From NCBI RefSeq assembly GCF_914271485.1, contig NZ_CAJZAG010000009.1:186001-250000 (forward strand): a stretch of 64,000 nucleotides of DNA, given 5' to 3'. Each line of letters starts with the position of its first letter. The stretch's first letter is position 1. Origin of the DNA: Cupriavidus pampae (GTDB taxonomy: Bacteria; Pseudomonadota; Gammaproteobacteria; Burkholderiales; Burkholderiaceae). Under the pieces are notes generated by a model. That model searched no databases. It was not told the DNA's origin and saw only the letters and a program-made list of their open reading frames with translations. Position numbers and translations under genes: made by a program. Positions 8,753 through 18,780 of the stretch are shown one piece after another.

Positions 8753-9466
8753 TCAAACTTGCACGCCGCCGCGGACTGATGGCGTCACTGGCCACACTCG
8801 GCCATCTCCAATCACATAGACACGCTCCGCAGGCGCGGCGCGCACCGTCGCGTGGCCGGTAAACGCCCCGAACGCCGGCAGGATCGCGCCCTGTTCGCCC
8901 AGCACGAAACACGGCAGCCGCACCGCGTCGGCGCCGCGGCCGCGCAATTGGAACGCCGGATGCAGGTGGCCCGCCAGCACGTAGCCGAGGTCGGAGCTCC
9001 CCGGCGCATGACATAGCGCGAATGGCCCCACTATCCACGGCTCGGGCGTAACCGCGATATGCAGTTCCGGCGGTGGATCGCCCGCGTGCAGATCGTGATT
9101 GCCGCGCACCAACGTGATCCGCAACTCGGCTGGCAACGCGCGACGCCAGTCGTGCAGTGCTACGAGCACCGCCGCGGTACGCGCCGCCCGCGCATGCAGA
9201 AAATCGCCGAGGATCACCAGTTCGCGCGCGCCATGACGCATGACCAGCGCGCGCAGCCGCGCGAGGTTGCTGGCCGTGGTACCGGGCGGCACCGGCTGGC
9301 CCAGCGCGCGGAACGATGCGGCCTTGCCGATATGGACGTCCGCCACCAGCAGCATCTGCCGCGCGGGCCACCAAATGGCGTGCTCCGGCAGCAGCCAGAG
9401 CGTTTCGCCGGCCACGTTGGCCGCTACCGCGCCGGCTGCGATAAGTTGGTTGGCGTCGTCGTTCAT
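8753..9466 (-). CDS. pdeM: Ligase-associated DNA damage response endonuclease PdeM
   Basis: A 237-residue calcineurin-type metallophosphoesterase. The metal-binding motifs appear in order: Asp43-x-His45 in [23 protein letters not shown] and AGHLHP. It is the last gene of a four-gene minus-strand cassette, and its start overlaps the helicase stop by 4 bases (9463-9466). Members of this family accompany bacterial ATP-dependent ligases and Lhr-like helicases. DNA nuclease activity is known for the family and is inferred here. Confidence 0.93.
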   Translation of the reverse strand: MNDDANQLIAAGAVAANVAGETLWLLPEHAIWWPARQMLLVADVHIGKAASFRALGQPVPPGTTASNLARLRALVMRHGARELVILGDFLHARAARTAAVLVALHDWRRALPAELRITLVRGNHDLHAGDPPPELHIAVTPEPWIVGPFALCHAPGSSDLGYVLAGHLHPAFQLRGRGADAVRLPCFVLGEQGAILPAFGAFTGHATVRAAPAERVYVIGDGRVWPVTPSVRGGVQV

Positions 9467-12135
9467 AGCAGCGGCAACGGTTTGGATGGCTTGCGAGCGC
9501 GCCTCGGCTTGCGCGGTGCGGCGCTGCCGGCATGATCGCTCATACCGAAGCGCGCGATCGTGGCCACCTTAGTGGCAACCTCAGTGGCCACCTCATTGGC
9601 GTCCCCGGGCGCATCGTCCGCTGGCCCCGCCGCGCGCTCGAGTTCCGCCAGCATGCGCGCGATGCGGTCCGCGAGCTTCTCCGTGCTCAGCTTCTCGCGC
9701 AGAAACTCCACCACCAGCGGAAACGCAAACGGCGAGGGACGTTTCAGTACGCGCAGATCCAAGGGCAACGCCGCCAGCCGCGCCAGCGTCGCGCCAAGCC
9801 GATGGGCATCCAGCTCCTGCATCAACACCTCACGTTCCGCCTGCCCCAGCAGCAGATTGTCGGGATCGTGCTGACGAAATACCTGATAGAACAGACTCGA
9901 CGACGCCTGCAACTGCCGCGCGCTGCGCGCCTCGCCCGGATACCCCTGAAAAATCAGCCCCGCCACGCGTGCAATCTCGCGGAAGCGCCGCAGCGACAGT
10001 TCTCCCGCATTGAGACTGGCCAGCACATCGGCCGCCAGATCGCGATGGCCCTCCTCGGCCAGCACCTCCGGTAGCCAACGCCCCCAGTCGATCTCCGACG
10101 GCGTCAGCAACTCCAGCCCATAGTCGTTGACCGCCACCGAGAATGTCGCCGGCAGCTTCTGCCCGAGCCGCCATGCCAGCAGACTGCCAAGCCCGAGATG
10201 CACCGAGCGGCCGGCAAACGGATACAAAAACAGGTGCCACCCCTCGCGCGAATGCAGGGTCTCGGCCAGCAATGCATGGCGCGTCGGCACCGCCGACCAG
10301 CGCGCCTGCAGATCGACGATTGGCTCGATCAGCGGCAACTCCGGCGTCGTGCGCGGATCCAGCCGTTTTTGCGCGACGGCCTCGAGCATATCGAGCATGG
10401 TTTCCGCCAGTTCCGTCGAGAGCGGCATGCGCCCGCCATTCCAGCGCGGTACCACCGGCTTGCGGCCGCTCGCACGCCTTACGTAGGCCGTCATCTCCTG
10501 CACCCGCACAAGTTCAAGCAGCCGGCCGCTAAACAGAAAACAATCACCAGGCGCGAGCCGCGCGATAAAACCTTCTTCCACGGAGCCCAGCGATGCACCG
10601 CCCGAGCCCGCACGCGACCAATAGCGGACCTGCATGGTCGCATCGCTGACGATCGTGCCCACGCTCATGCGATGACGTCGCGCAAGGCGCGCGTCGGGCA
10701 CGCGCCAGATGCCCTCCTCGTCCGGCTGCGCGCGCCGGTAGTCGGGGTAGGCCGTCAGTGTCTTGCCGCCCTGCCGCACGAAGTCCAGGCACCATTGCCA
10801 CTCGTCATCGCCGAGGTCTCGATAGGCCCATGTGGTCCGCACCTCGCGCAACAATTCGTCGGCACGGAACCCGCCGCCCAGCGCGACCGTCACCAGATGC
10901 TGGACCAGTACGTCGAGCGGCTGGTCCGGGGACTCGCGCGCCTCGATGCGGCGCGCCGCCACCGCATGCCGCGCGGCCAGCGACTCGACGAGCTCCAGAC
11001 TGTGGGTCGGCACCACTGTCACGCGTGACGTGCGGCCGGGTGCGTGGCCGGAGCGGCCGGCACGCTGCAACAGCCGCGCCACGCCCTTGGGCGAGCCCAC
11101 CTGCAGCACGCGCTCCACGGGCAGAAAGTCCACGCCGAGGTCGAGGCTCGACGTGCAGACCACCGCGCGCAACGCGCCCTGCTTGAGGTTGAGTTCGACC
11201 CATTCGCGTGTGGCGCGGTCAAGCGAGCCGTGATGCAGGGCGATCTGCCCCGCCCATTCGGGCCGCGCATCGAGCAGCGCCTGGTACCACAGCTCCGCCT
11301 GCGAGCGCGTGTTGAGAAAAACCAGCGTGGTGCTGCTTTCATCGAGCTCGCGCACGACATGCGGCAGCATGGACAGACCCAGATGCCCGGCCCATGGAAA
11401 GCGGCCGGCATGGTCTGGCAGCAGCGTGTCGATGGTCAGCGCTTTCGGGGCGTGTCCCTGCACACGCACGCGCTTTGCCGCGGGCACGCCGGCCAGCAAC
11501 ACATCGCTGGCATGCTCGATGTTGCCGAGCGTGGCCGAGAGTCCCCACACACGCAGTTCGGGCTGCCACTGATGCAGGCGCGCAAGCGCGAGCTGCGTTT
11601 GCACGCCGCGCTTGTTGCCAATCAGCTCGTGCCATTCATCGACGACCACCAACCGCACGCGCCCGAGCGTCTGCCGCGCATCGGCGCGCGTGAGCATCAA
11701 CGACAGGCTTTCGGGCGTGGTCACAAGCGCGCTCGGCAGCCGACGCGCCTGCGCGGCGCGCTCGCTGCTGCCGGTGTCGCCGGTGCGCAGCGCGACGGTC
11801 CAGTTCACGCCGAGCTCGGCCAGCGGCGCCTGCAGCGCGCGTGTGGTGTCGGCGGCCAATGCCCGCATGGGCGTGAGCCACAGCACCGTAAGCGGCGCGG
11901 CCTCCTTTTCGGTAGAGGCGAACGCGAGCAGCGCGCCGAGCCATGCAGCGTAGGTCTTGCCGGTGCCGGTGGTGGCATGCAGCAGGCCGCTTTGTCCGGC
12001 GCGCACGGCGTCCCAGACTTCGCGCTGGAACGGGAACGGCGTCCACCCGCGCGACGCGAACCATTCGACCAGGCGCGCTTCCAGCGCGTCCTGCGCGGGC
12101 GCGGCGCGGCTCGCACCACTCCTTGCCGCGCTCAT
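9463..12135 (-). CDS. Ligase-associated Lhr-type DEXH-box DNA helicase
   Basis: An 890-residue superfamily 2 helicase. Walker A is TGTGKT with Lys60, the DEXH box is DEWH at residues 166-169, motif III is LSATLG, and the C-terminal RecA lobe has QRAGRSGH (motif VI). The long C-terminal region has the winged-helix and accessory domains of Lhr-core proteins. It would unwind DNA or RNA-DNA hybrids during repair. It overlaps the ligase gene upstream and pdeM downstream by 4 bases each, so it is translationally coupled to both. It is the repair-cassette form, shorter than the roughly 1500-residue Lhr. Confidence 0.93.
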   Translation of the reverse strand: MSAARSGASRAAPAQDALEARLVEWFASRGWTPFPFQREVWDAVRAGQSGLLHATTGTGKTYAAWLGALLAFASTEKEAAPLTVLWLTPMRALAADTTRALQAPLAELGVNWTVALRTGDTGSSERAAQARRLPSALVTTPESLSLMLTRADARQTLGRVRLVVVDEWHELIGNKRGVQTQLALARLHQWQPELRVWGLSATLGNIEHASDVLLAGVPAAKRVRVQGHAPKALTIDTLLPDHAGRFPWAGHLGLSMLPHVVRELDESSTTLVFLNTRSQAELWYQALLDARPEWAGQIALHHGSLDRATREWVELNLKQGALRAVVCTSSLDLGVDFLPVERVLQVGSPKGVARLLQRAGRSGHAPGRTSRVTVVPTHSLELVESLAARHAVAARRIEARESPDQPLDVLVQHLVTVALGGGFRADELLREVRTTWAYRDLGDDEWQWCLDFVRQGGKTLTAYPDYRRAQPDEEGIWRVPDARLARRHRMSVGTIVSDATMQVRYWSRAGSGGASLGSVEEGFIARLAPGDCFLFSGRLLELVRVQEMTAYVRRASGRKPVVPRWNGGRMPLSTELAETMLDMLEAVAQKRLDPRTTPELPLIEPIVDLQARWSAVPTRHALLAETLHSREGWHLFLYPFAGRSVHLGLGSLLAWRLGQKLPATFSVAVNDYGLELLTPSEIDWGRWLPEVLAEEGHRDLAADVLASLNAGELSLRRFREIARVAGLIFQGYPGEARSARQLQASSSLFYQVFRQHDPDNLLLGQAEREVLMQELDAHRLGATLARLAALPLDLRVLKRPSPFAFPLVVEFLREKLSTEKLADRIARMLAELERAAGPADDAPGDANEVATEVATKVATIARFGMSDHAGSAAPRKPRRARKPSKPLPLL

Positions 12136-13817
12136 GCGGGATCCTCTTGCGGCGTGGCGTCCGTGACACCGACGTCGGACGCGCGCAGCATGTCTTCGAG
12201 CGTCGCCAGCGTATCGGCCTCTTCGATCGGCTTGTCGGTGCGCCAGCGCAACATGCGTGGAAAGCGCACCGCAATGCCGCTCTTGTGCCGCGTGCTACGG
12301 GCAATGCCTTCAAAGCCGAGCTCGAACACCTGCGTCGGCTCCACGCTGCGCACCGGGCCGAATTTCTCGACCGTGGTACGCCGCACAATCGCGTCGACCT
12401 TGCGCATCTCCTCGTCGGTCAGCCCCGAGTAGGCCTTGGCAAACGGCACCAGCGCCCGCTCGGGCATGCCGGGCGGGCCGTTCCACACCGCAAACGTGTA
12501 ATCCGTATATAGACTCGCGCGCCGACCGTGGCCGCGCTGCGCGTAGATCAGCACCGCGTCCACGGTGTACGGATCGATCTTCCATTTCCACCAGATCCCA
12601 ACGTCGCGTGTGCGGCCCGCGCCGTACGCGGCATCGGCTGCCTTGAGCATAAAACCTTCCACGCCCATCTCGCGCGAGGCCTCGCGCAGCGACGCGAACG
12701 CGGCCCAGCTGTCCGCCTCCACGCGCGGACTCAGCTCCAGCGCGGGATGCACGGTGGCTTCGAGTATGCGTTCAAGTTGCGCGCGACGTTCGGCCTGCGG
12801 CCGCGCGCGCCAGTCCTCACCCTGCCATTCGAGCAGGTCGTAGGCCATCAGGATCGCGGGCGCATCGCGCAGCAGTTTCGCGCCAAGCGTCTTGCGGCCA
12901 ATGCGCTGCTGCAACAGCGCAAACGGCTGTACGCGCCGGTCTTTCCAGATCACGATCTCGCCGTCGAGCACCGTACCGTCGGGCAGCAACGCGGCGGCCT
13001 CGGCCAGTTCGGGGAAGCGCTCGGTAATCAGTTCCTCGCCGCGCGACCATAGCCAGGTATCTCCTTGCCTTCGCACCAGCTGCGCGCGAATGCCATCCCA
13101 TTTCCATTCGACGAGCCACCGCGCGGGGTCGCCGAGCTCCGCGTCGAATGTATCGACGGGCGCCTGCAACGGATGCGCGAGGAAGAACGGATACGGCTGG
13201 CCGCCGCGCGTGACGCTGTCATCCTCACCGGTGGAAACCAGCGCCAGAAAGCGTGCCGCATCGGGACGCGCGGACAGATCGGTATAGCCGACCATGCGCT
13301 CGGCCACGCGCTTCGGATCGATGTCGGCCACCGCGCCGAGCGCGCGCGTCACCAGCAGCCGCGATACGCCCACGCGGAAACTGCCGGTAATCAGCTTGAA
13401 CAGCACCAGCCGGCCGCGTGCATCGAGCGGTCGCCACAGTGCGTCGAGCCGCTGCATCACCTCGTCGGGTGGCAGACCGCGCAATGGCAGCACGCGTTGC
13501 TCGACCCATTCGGCCAGCCCCGCCTCGTCAGCCTGAATCGGCTCCGGCAGTAGCAGCGCGATGGTTTCGGCGAGATCGCCCACGGCCTGATAGCTTTCCT
13601 CGAACAGCCACTCGGGCAATCCCGCGGCGCGCTGCGCAACCTCGCGCAACATCGCCACCGGCACGATCTGACGCGGCTTGCCGCCCGCGAGGAAGAACAC
13701 CGCCCATGCCGCATCGCGGGGGGGCGCATGACGCAGATACTCGACCAGCGCGGCGAGCTTGGCGTTGCTTGACGTAGTGCCGTCGAGCGCGGCATAGAGA
13801 TCGGCGAACGCCTTCAT
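12132..13817 (-). CDS. Cassette-type ATP-dependent DNA ligase
   Basis: A 561-residue ligase. The adenylated Lys239 sits in the motif [24 protein letters not shown] and WWKWKID are the further nucleotidyltransferase motifs, followed by an OB-fold domain. It is not LigD: there is no polymerase or phosphoesterase domain and no Ku gene nearby. Its ATG at 13817 overlaps the exonuclease stop by 4 bases. The open frame continues far upstream, but that part overlaps the exonuclease gene and is not family-like. It would seal nicks as part of the ligase-associated damage response set. Confidence 0.94.
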   Translation of the reverse strand: MKAFADLYAALDGTTSSNAKLAALVEYLRHAPPRDAAWAVFFLAGGKPRQIVPVAMLREVAQRAAGLPEWLFEESYQAVGDLAETIALLLPEPIQADEAGLAEWVEQRVLPLRGLPPDEVMQRLDALWRPLDARGRLVLFKLITGSFRVGVSRLLVTRALGAVADIDPKRVAERMVGYTDLSARPDAARFLALVSTGEDDSVTRGGQPYPFFLAHPLQAPVDTFDAELGDPARWLVEWKWDGIRAQLVRRQGDTWLWSRGEELITERFPELAEAAALLPDGTVLDGEIVIWKDRRVQPFALLQQRIGRKTLGAKLLRDAPAILMAYDLLEWQGEDWRARPQAERRAQLERILEATVHPALELSPRVEADSWAAFASLREASREMGVEGFMLKAADAAYGAGRTRDVGIWWKWKIDPYTVDAVLIYAQRGHGRRASLYTDYTFAVWNGPPGMPERALVPFAKAYSGLTDEEMRKVDAIVRRTTVEKFGPVRSVEPTQVFELGFEGIARSTRHKSGIAVRFPRMLRWRTDKPIEEADTLATLEDMLRASDVGVTDATPQEDPA

Positions 13818-14902
13818 GTTGCACGCCCCTCGGGGTCGGTGTCCGCCACCGCCTGTGCGTCGGCATCTTCCTCCTCGCCATAAGCCGTCTCGAACGCCTG
13901 TGCGCGCCAGCCCCGCTCCGATAGATACCGCACCATCACCGGCACATTGCCATGCGTCACGATCACACGCTCCGCGCCGGTGGCCGAGATCGCCGACAGC
14001 AGCCCGGGCCAGTCCGCATGATCGGACAACGCAAAGCCGCGATCGACCCCACGCCGGCGCCGCGTGCCACGCAGCTGCATCCACCCACTGGCAAACGCAT
14101 CGGACGCATCGCCAAAGCGCCGCAGCCACGGCGACCCCTGCGCCGATGGCGGCGCCACGATCAGCGCCCGTCGCAGCGCGGGACTACGCGCAGGCAGATC
14201 GGTCGCCAGCATAACTGGCGGCAATTCAACGCCCGCCTCACGATATGCCTGATTCAACGACGTCAACGCGCCATGCCCGACGATCGGTCCCGGCAACGCC
14301 CCCGACAGCGCCAAAGTCGCACCTGCATGCCGCATCAATCCAGACAGAATGCGCTGCGCCTTGCCAAATGCGTACGCATACACCACGCTCGCGCGCCCCG
14401 CAGCGGCATTGACGCACCACCAATCGAAGATCTCGGCCATCAGCGTGGCCTGCGTGGGCCAGCGATAGATCGGCAACCCGAACGTGCTCTCGGTAATAAA
14501 CGTATCGCACCGCACCGGCTCGAACGGCGCGCATGTGCCATCGTCCTCAACCTTGTAGTCGCCCGAGGCCACCCACACGCGTCCGCCATGCTCGAGACGC
14601 ACCTGCGCGGAGCCCAGCACGTGTCCAGCCGGATGCAGACTCAGCGTCACGCCGCGATGCACGATGCGCTCGCCATACGGCAACGTGTCGAGCGTGATGC
14701 CCGGCAGCCGCGCCAGCAACAAGCCGCGTCCGGGTTCCGCGCACAGGTAATGCCCATGGCCGATGCGCGCATGGTCGGAGTGGGCGTGGGTAATCACCGC
14801 GTGCGACACCGGCCGCCACGGGTCGATATAGAAATCGCCCGGCGGGCAATACAGACCCTCGGGCCGCGCCACGATCAGATCTTGCGGATCGATGCTCTGC
14901 AT
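13814..14902 (-). CDS. Ligase-associated DNA exonuclease, metallo-beta-lactamase fold
   Basis: A 362-residue beta-CASP/CPSF-like nuclease. The zinc motif HAHSDH occupies residues 39-44, followed by further MBL motifs such as LHPAGHVLGSAQ and, near the C-terminus, LSDHADW and VTHG. It is the first gene of the repair cassette. The ATG at 14902 is preceded by a near-perfect Shine-Dalgarno, AAGGAGGG, which fixes the start against longer alternatives. With ligase, helicase and PdeM it forms a compact repair operon; 3' or 5' end trimming before ligation is the inferred role. Confidence 0.94.
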   Translation of the reverse strand: MQSIDPQDLIVARPEGLYCPPGDFYIDPWRPVSHAVITHAHSDHARIGHGHYLCAEPGRGLLLARLPGITLDTLPYGERIVHRGVTLSLHPAGHVLGSAQVRLEHGGRVWVASGDYKVEDDGTCAPFEPVRCDTFITESTFGLPIYRWPTQATLMAEIFDWWCVNAAAGRASVVYAYAFGKAQRILSGLMRHAGATLALSGALPGPIVGHGALTSLNQAYREAGVELPPVMLATDLPARSPALRRALIVAPPSAQGSPWLRRFGDASDAFASGWMQLRGTRRRRGVDRGFALSDHADWPGLLSAISATGAERVIVTHGNVPVMVRYLSERGWRAQAFETAYGEEEDADAQAVADTDPEGRAT

Positions 14903-15175
14903 AGTGGCCCTCCTTGCAGTGACATTGTGGCGCCGCCCCCTGCCGGGTCCAGACGACACGATCTTTTCGTCGTGTCGGCGCATTCCCACAATATGCCGCG
15001 TAAATCACATCGAAGCGAATTACGCCGAAATCGCTTCTGCCGTCAATCAGCCGGAGGCCGATAGTGTGAACTATCAATCCCACCTAGAATGATTTTGCGA
15101 ATTCCGTGGTCCCGCCCGACGCCCCGCATTCCCGCGGCGTGCGCCGGCCCTGCCCAATTCAGATCCCTACATCCA

Positions 15176-16027
15176 ATGCGACAAGAAAACCAGCGACTCG
15201 CCGACCTGCTACGCGACGACCAGGACGCCATCCTCAAGAGCTGGACCGCCGAATATCACGCCAGCGCGGGCGGCCGCGGCATCAGCCAGGCATTGGCCGC
15301 CGAACAGGCCGCCATTCTCAAGGGCCTGGAGGCGGGTGTACGCGCCGATGGCAGCGCCGCCGACTTCGACAGCACACGATGGACGGCCTTGCGCGACACG
15401 CTCGGCCAGCTATCACAATCGCGCGCCGCGCAAGGCGAAACCGCCGATGTGACCAGCGCCTTCGTGCTGGCCATCAAGCGCCCGATCTTCGATGGACTGC
15501 AGCGCCATCGCGGCGATGTGGACGCGCAGATCGAAGTGCTGTGGGCCGCGTCGGCGATCGTCGATCGCATGGCGCAGTGGACCCTGTCTGTCTACCAGCG
15601 CACGCGCGAGGACATCATCTCGCGCCAGCAGCATGAACTGCTGGAACTGTCCACGCCGGTCATCAAGCTGTGGGAAGGCGTGCTCGCGGTGCCCGTGATC
15701 GGCACGCTCGACAGCAGCCGCGCGCAGATCGTCATGGAGACGTTGCTCGAGCGTCTGGTGGAAACCGGCTCCGAGCTCGCGATTATCGACATCACCGGCG
15801 TGCCGACCGTCGACACACTGGTGGCACAGCATCTGATGAAGACTGTCACCGCGATCCGCCTGATGGGCGCGGAATCCATCATCAGCGGTATTCGTCCGCA
15901 GATCGCGCAGACCATCGTGCATCTGGGCATCGATCTGCAGGGCATTCAGACCAAGGCCACGCTGGCCGACGCCCTCGCCGACGCGATGCGCCGGACCGGC
16001 CATGTGGTCACGCGCCGCACCAGCTAA
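15176..16027 (+). CDS. rsbR: RsbR-like stressosome sensor/scaffold, STAS domain
   Basis: A 283-residue protein with an N-terminal helical RsbRD-type sensory domain (about residues 1-155) and a C-terminal STAS domain. The linker ELSTPVIKLWEGVLAVPVIG is characteristic of RsbR paralogues. Both Thr positions phosphorylated in Bacillus RsbRA appear to be kept: Thr214 in GVPTVDT and Thr246 in IAQTIVHLG. It would form the stressosome core with RsbS and hold RsbT. It heads a six-gene plus-strand run. No obvious ribosome-binding site precedes the ATG at 15176, so the exact start is less certain. Confidence 0.88.
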   Translation: MRQENQRLADLLRDDQDAILKSWTAEYHASAGGRGISQALAAEQAAILKGLEAGVRADGSAADFDSTRWTALRDTLGQLSQSRAAQGETADVTSAFVLAIKRPIFDGLQRHRGDVDAQIEVLWAASAIVDRMAQWTLSVYQRTREDIISRQQHELLELSTPVIKLWEGVLAVPVIGTLDSSRAQIVMETLLERLVETGSELAIIDITGVPTVDTLVAQHLMKTVTAIRLMGAESIISGIRPQIAQTIVHLGIDLQGIQTKATLADALADAMRRTGHVVTRRTS

Positions 16028-16039
16028 GCGAGAACCGTC

Positions 16040-16405
16040 ATGGAACGTATTCCAATCCTGCGCATGGGCAAGTTCCTGCTGGTCACGATCCAGATCGACA
16101 TGCAGGATCAGACCGCGCTGCAGTTGCAGGAAGACCTTGCCGGCAAGATCGAGAAGACCGGCGCGCACGGCGTGCTGATCGACGTCTCCGCGCTCGAGAT
16201 GGTGGACTCGTTTATCGGCCGCATGCTGGTCAGCATCTCGGGTATCGCACGCATTCTCGGCGCGGATACCGTGGTGGTGGGCATTCAGCCCGCAGTGGCC
16301 ATCACACTGGTGGAGCTCGGGCTGTCGCTTACCGGTGTGCGCACCGCCCTCAATGTGGAGCGCGGCATGGTCATGCTAGAGGCCGCGCGGGATCAATTGC
16401 CATGA
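16040..16405 (+). CDS. rsbS: RsbS-like STAS antagonist
   Basis: A 121-residue single STAS-domain protein. Ser57 in VDSFIGR corresponds to the Ser phosphorylated by RsbT in Bacillus RsbS, and ILGADTVVVGIQPAVAITLVELG is the conserved STAS core. It lies 12 bp after rsbR and overlaps rsbT by 4 bases (ATGA at 16402-16405). As part of the stressosome it would sequester RsbT until phosphorylated. Confidence 0.9.
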   Translation: MERIPILRMGKFLLVTIQIDMQDQTALQLQEDLAGKIEKTGAHGVLIDVSALEMVDSFIGRMLVSISGIARILGADTVVVGIQPAVAITLVELGLSLTGVRTALNVERGMVMLEAARDQLP

Positions 16406-16824
16406 GCCTACAACCGAGCGCAACGCTGGCGCCAACGGGCAGCACGCCGCTACGCGACGAGCGCGACATCGTGCAGGCACGCGCGATCGTGCGCACCCTG
16501 TCGGTAGGCCTCAAGTTCTCGCTGGTCGAGCAGACCAAGATGATCACCGCCGCCAGCGAGCTCGCGCGCAACACCGTGGTCTACGGGCGCGGTGGCGAGA
16601 TGCGATGGCTGGTCATCGACGACGTGGGGCGCCGGGGCCTGCGTCTGGATTTCGAGGATAAGGGGCCCGGCATTCCCGATGTCGAGCAGGCGCTGGTCGA
16701 TGGCTGGACCACCGGCAGTGGGCTAGGCATGGGGCTGTCGGGCAGCAAGCGATTGGTGAATGAGTTCGCCATCCGTACCAACGTTGGCGAGGGAACCTGT
16801 GTCAGCATCACTCGGTGGAAATAG
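16402..16824 (+). CDS. rsbT: RsbT-like serine/threonine switch kinase
   Basis: A 140-residue GHKL-fold kinase. The N-box is TAASELARNTVVYG, and the ATP-binding motifs are DKGPGIPD and TGSGLGMGLSG. In Bacillus RsbT phosphorylates RsbR and RsbS and then activates RsbU. No RsbU and no sigma-B gene is present here, so the freed RsbT probably acts on the following phosphatase or kinase genes (inference). It is translationally coupled to rsbS. Confidence 0.9.
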   Translation: MSLQPSATLAPTGSTPLRDERDIVQARAIVRTLSVGLKFSLVEQTKMITAASELARNTVVYGRGGEMRWLVIDDVGRRGLRLDFEDKGPGIPDVEQALVDGWTTGSGLGMGLSGSKRLVNEFAIRTNVGEGTCVSITRWK

Positions 16825-17845
16825 CACCCACGGGCCGCATATCGCGATTCCGATGGGAGATCCCAGCCGCGTCGGCGAAGCGCGTCGGTTGGCTGCGGAC
16901 GTGGCCGCGCGGCTTGGATTCGACGCGATCCAGTCCGGTCGGCTCGCCGTGGTGGTCAACGAACTGGGCAACAACCTGCTGCGCCACGCGGTAGGCGGAC
17001 GTCTGCTGATTGGCGCGCGCACGATCGGCGACGGCGTGGCCATCGAACTGATTTCGATGGACCAGGGGCCCGGCATCGCCGATATCCAGACCAGCATGCG
17101 CGACGGCCATTCCACCGCCGGCAGCGCGGGTCAGGGGCTTGGCGCGATGCAGCGCATGGCCGACGATTTCGATATCCATTCGCGGGCGGGTGAAGGCACC
17201 CTGATCCTCGCCCGCTTCTATCGCGAACGCGACAGCCGCGGCGGCGCGCGGCGCCTCCCCGGCTTTGCGGTCGGTGCGATCTGCCTGGCCGCACCGGGCG
17301 AGCGCGTCAGCGGCGATGGCTGGAGCGTGTCCATCAATGGCGGCACGGCCGAGGTCATGGTCGCCGACGGCCTGGGTCACGGGCCGGACGCCGCCGCCGC
17401 CGCGGATGCCGCACTGCATGCCTTCGACCAACCGCGACCGCCCGGTGCCGACCGCTTTATCGAACATGCGCACAAAGCCCTGCGCGGCACGCGCGGCGCC
17501 GCCATCGCGATGGCCCGGCTCGACGCGGAGGCCGGTCGCATCCGATTTGCCGGCGCGGGCAACGTGATCGGGCGTATTCTCTCCGGTGTAACCGATCGCA
17601 CGCTGCTGACCCAGAACGGCACCGCTGGCGTGCAGTTGCGCACCAACGTGCAGGAGCAGGAGATCGAGTGGCCGGCGCATGCGCTGCTGCTGCTTTTCTC
17701 GGACGGCGTGCAGTCGCGCTGGCAGCTCGATGAACCCAGTCTGCTGCAACGGGATCCGGCCCTCGTGGCCGCCTTCGTCATCTGGAAATTCTGCCGCGGC
17801 CGCGACGATGCCACCGTGGTGGTAATCCGCCGCGCGGAGACCTGA
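16799..17845 (+). CDS. Fused GHKL ATPase and SpoIIE/RsbX-like PP2C phosphatase
   Basis: A protein of about 348 residues. The N-terminal half is a second RsbT/RsbW-like ATPase domain (VNELGNNLLRHA N-box, DQGPGI, AGQGLGAMQRMAD). The C-terminal half is a SpoIIE-type phosphatase (MVADGLGHGPDAA, FAGAGN, LFSDGV, DDATVVVIRR), which carries the acidic metal ligands. In Bacillus the separate RsbX dephosphorylates RsbR and RsbS to reset the stressosome, so this fusion may join kinase and reset functions. A GTG at 16799 has GAGG 6 bases upstream; an ATG at 16760 in the same frame is the alternative. Either start overlaps rsbT. Confidence 0.85.
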   Translation: MSASLGGNSTHGPHIAIPMGDPSRVGEARRLAADVAARLGFDAIQSGRLAVVVNELGNNLLRHAVGGRLLIGARTIGDGVAIELISMDQGPGIADIQTSMRDGHSTAGSAGQGLGAMQRMADDFDIHSRAGEGTLILARFYRERDSRGGARRLPGFAVGAICLAAPGERVSGDGWSVSINGGTAEVMVADGLGHGPDAAAAADAALHAFDQPRPPGADRFIEHAHKALRGTRGAAIAMARLDAEAGRIRFAGAGNVIGRILSGVTDRTLLTQNGTAGVQLRTNVQEQEIEWPAHALLLLFSDGVQSRWQLDEPSLLQRDPALVAAFVIWKFCRGRDDATVVVIRRAET

Positions 17846-17847
17846 AC

Positions 17848-18780
17848 ATGGCCGAACACGACAACGACGACGTCGCCACTCTCCGAGCTACACTCGAGGC
17901 GCGCACGCTGGAACTGGAGTCCTTGCGCGCGGAGCTCGAAGAGACCAATCGCGGTGTACTCGCGCTGTACTCGGAACTCGATGTGCAGGCCGAACAGCTG
18001 CGTCAGGCCACCGAGCTCAAGAGCCGGTTCCTGGCCTATATGAGCCACGAGTTTCGCACGCCGATCGTAGCGATCCAGAGCATTACGCGCCTGCTGATCG
18101 ACCGCGTGGACGGCCCGCTCACCTCGGAGCAGGAACGCCAGGTCACGTTCGTGCGCGATACCGCCGCCGAGTTCGCCGAGATGGTCAACGACCTGCTCGA
18201 CCTCGCACGGCTGGAAGCAGGCCGCGTGGACGTGTCGCCGGCATGGTTCGATATGGTCGCGCTGTTCGATGCGCTGCGCGGCATGTTCAAGCCGGTGCTG
18301 ACCAATCCCGAACTGTCGCTGATTTTCGAAGAACCGCACGACATCCCGAAGCTGTTCAGCGACGACCGCAAGGTGTCGCACATCCTGCGCAACTTTATCT
18401 CCAACGCGCTCAAGTTCACGCCGGGCGGCGAGGTTCGCGTGTCCGCCCACAGCGACGATCCCGCGACCATCACGTTCTCGGTGCGCGACACCGGCATTGG
18501 TATCCCCGCCGAGGCGCACGACGCGGTGTTTCAGGACTTCGTGCAGATCGATTCCCCGCTGCAACGGCGCTATCGTGGCTCGGGCCTCGGGCTGGCGCTC
18601 AGCAAGCGGCTGGCCGAAGTGCTGGGTGGCAGCGTCGGCTTCGAAAGCGAAGTCGGCGTCGGCTCGCGTTTCTACGTCACCCTGCCGGTCACATATGGCG
18701 CCCCTCCCAATGTCTCGTCTGCTGGCGCCCCGGATAGCAAAGCCGGCAGTACCGTAAATGGAAACGGCCATGGACAATGA
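17848..18780 (+). CDS. Cytoplasmic histidine kinase of the stressosome operon
   Basis: A 310-residue kinase with no membrane segment. An N-terminal coiled-coil (about residues 8-55) leads to the HisKA domain with His67 in YMSHEFRTPIVAIQ, then the HATPase domain (NFISNALKFTPGG, DTGIGIP, GSGLGLALSKRLAE). There is no receiver domain, so it likely phosphorylates the receiver of the next gene. It starts 2 bases after the phosphatase gene. Its position suggests that the stressosome signal enters two-component phosphorelay here, as described for Vibrio-type stressosomes. Confidence 0.88.
   Translation: MAEHDNDDVATLRATLEARTLELESLRAELEETNRGVLALYSELDVQAEQLRQATELKSRFLAYMSHEFRTPIVAIQSITRLLIDRVDGPLTSEQERQVTFVRDTAAEFAEMVNDLLDLARLEAGRVDVSPAWFDMVALFDALRGMFKPVLTNPELSLIFEEPHDIPKLFSDDRKVSHILRNFISNALKFTPGGEVRVSAHSDDPATITFSVRDTGIGIPAEAHDAVFQDFVQIDSPLQRRYRGSGLGLALSKRLAEVLGGSVGFESEVGVGSRFYVTLPVTYGAPPNVSSAGAPDSKAGSTVNGNGHGQ

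Noticed and set aside
13818-14129. N-terminal extension of the ATP ligase
   Set aside because: The extension is Cys/Trp-rich, overlaps the exonuclease gene, and the ATG at 13817 forms the same 4-base overlap as the other junctions.
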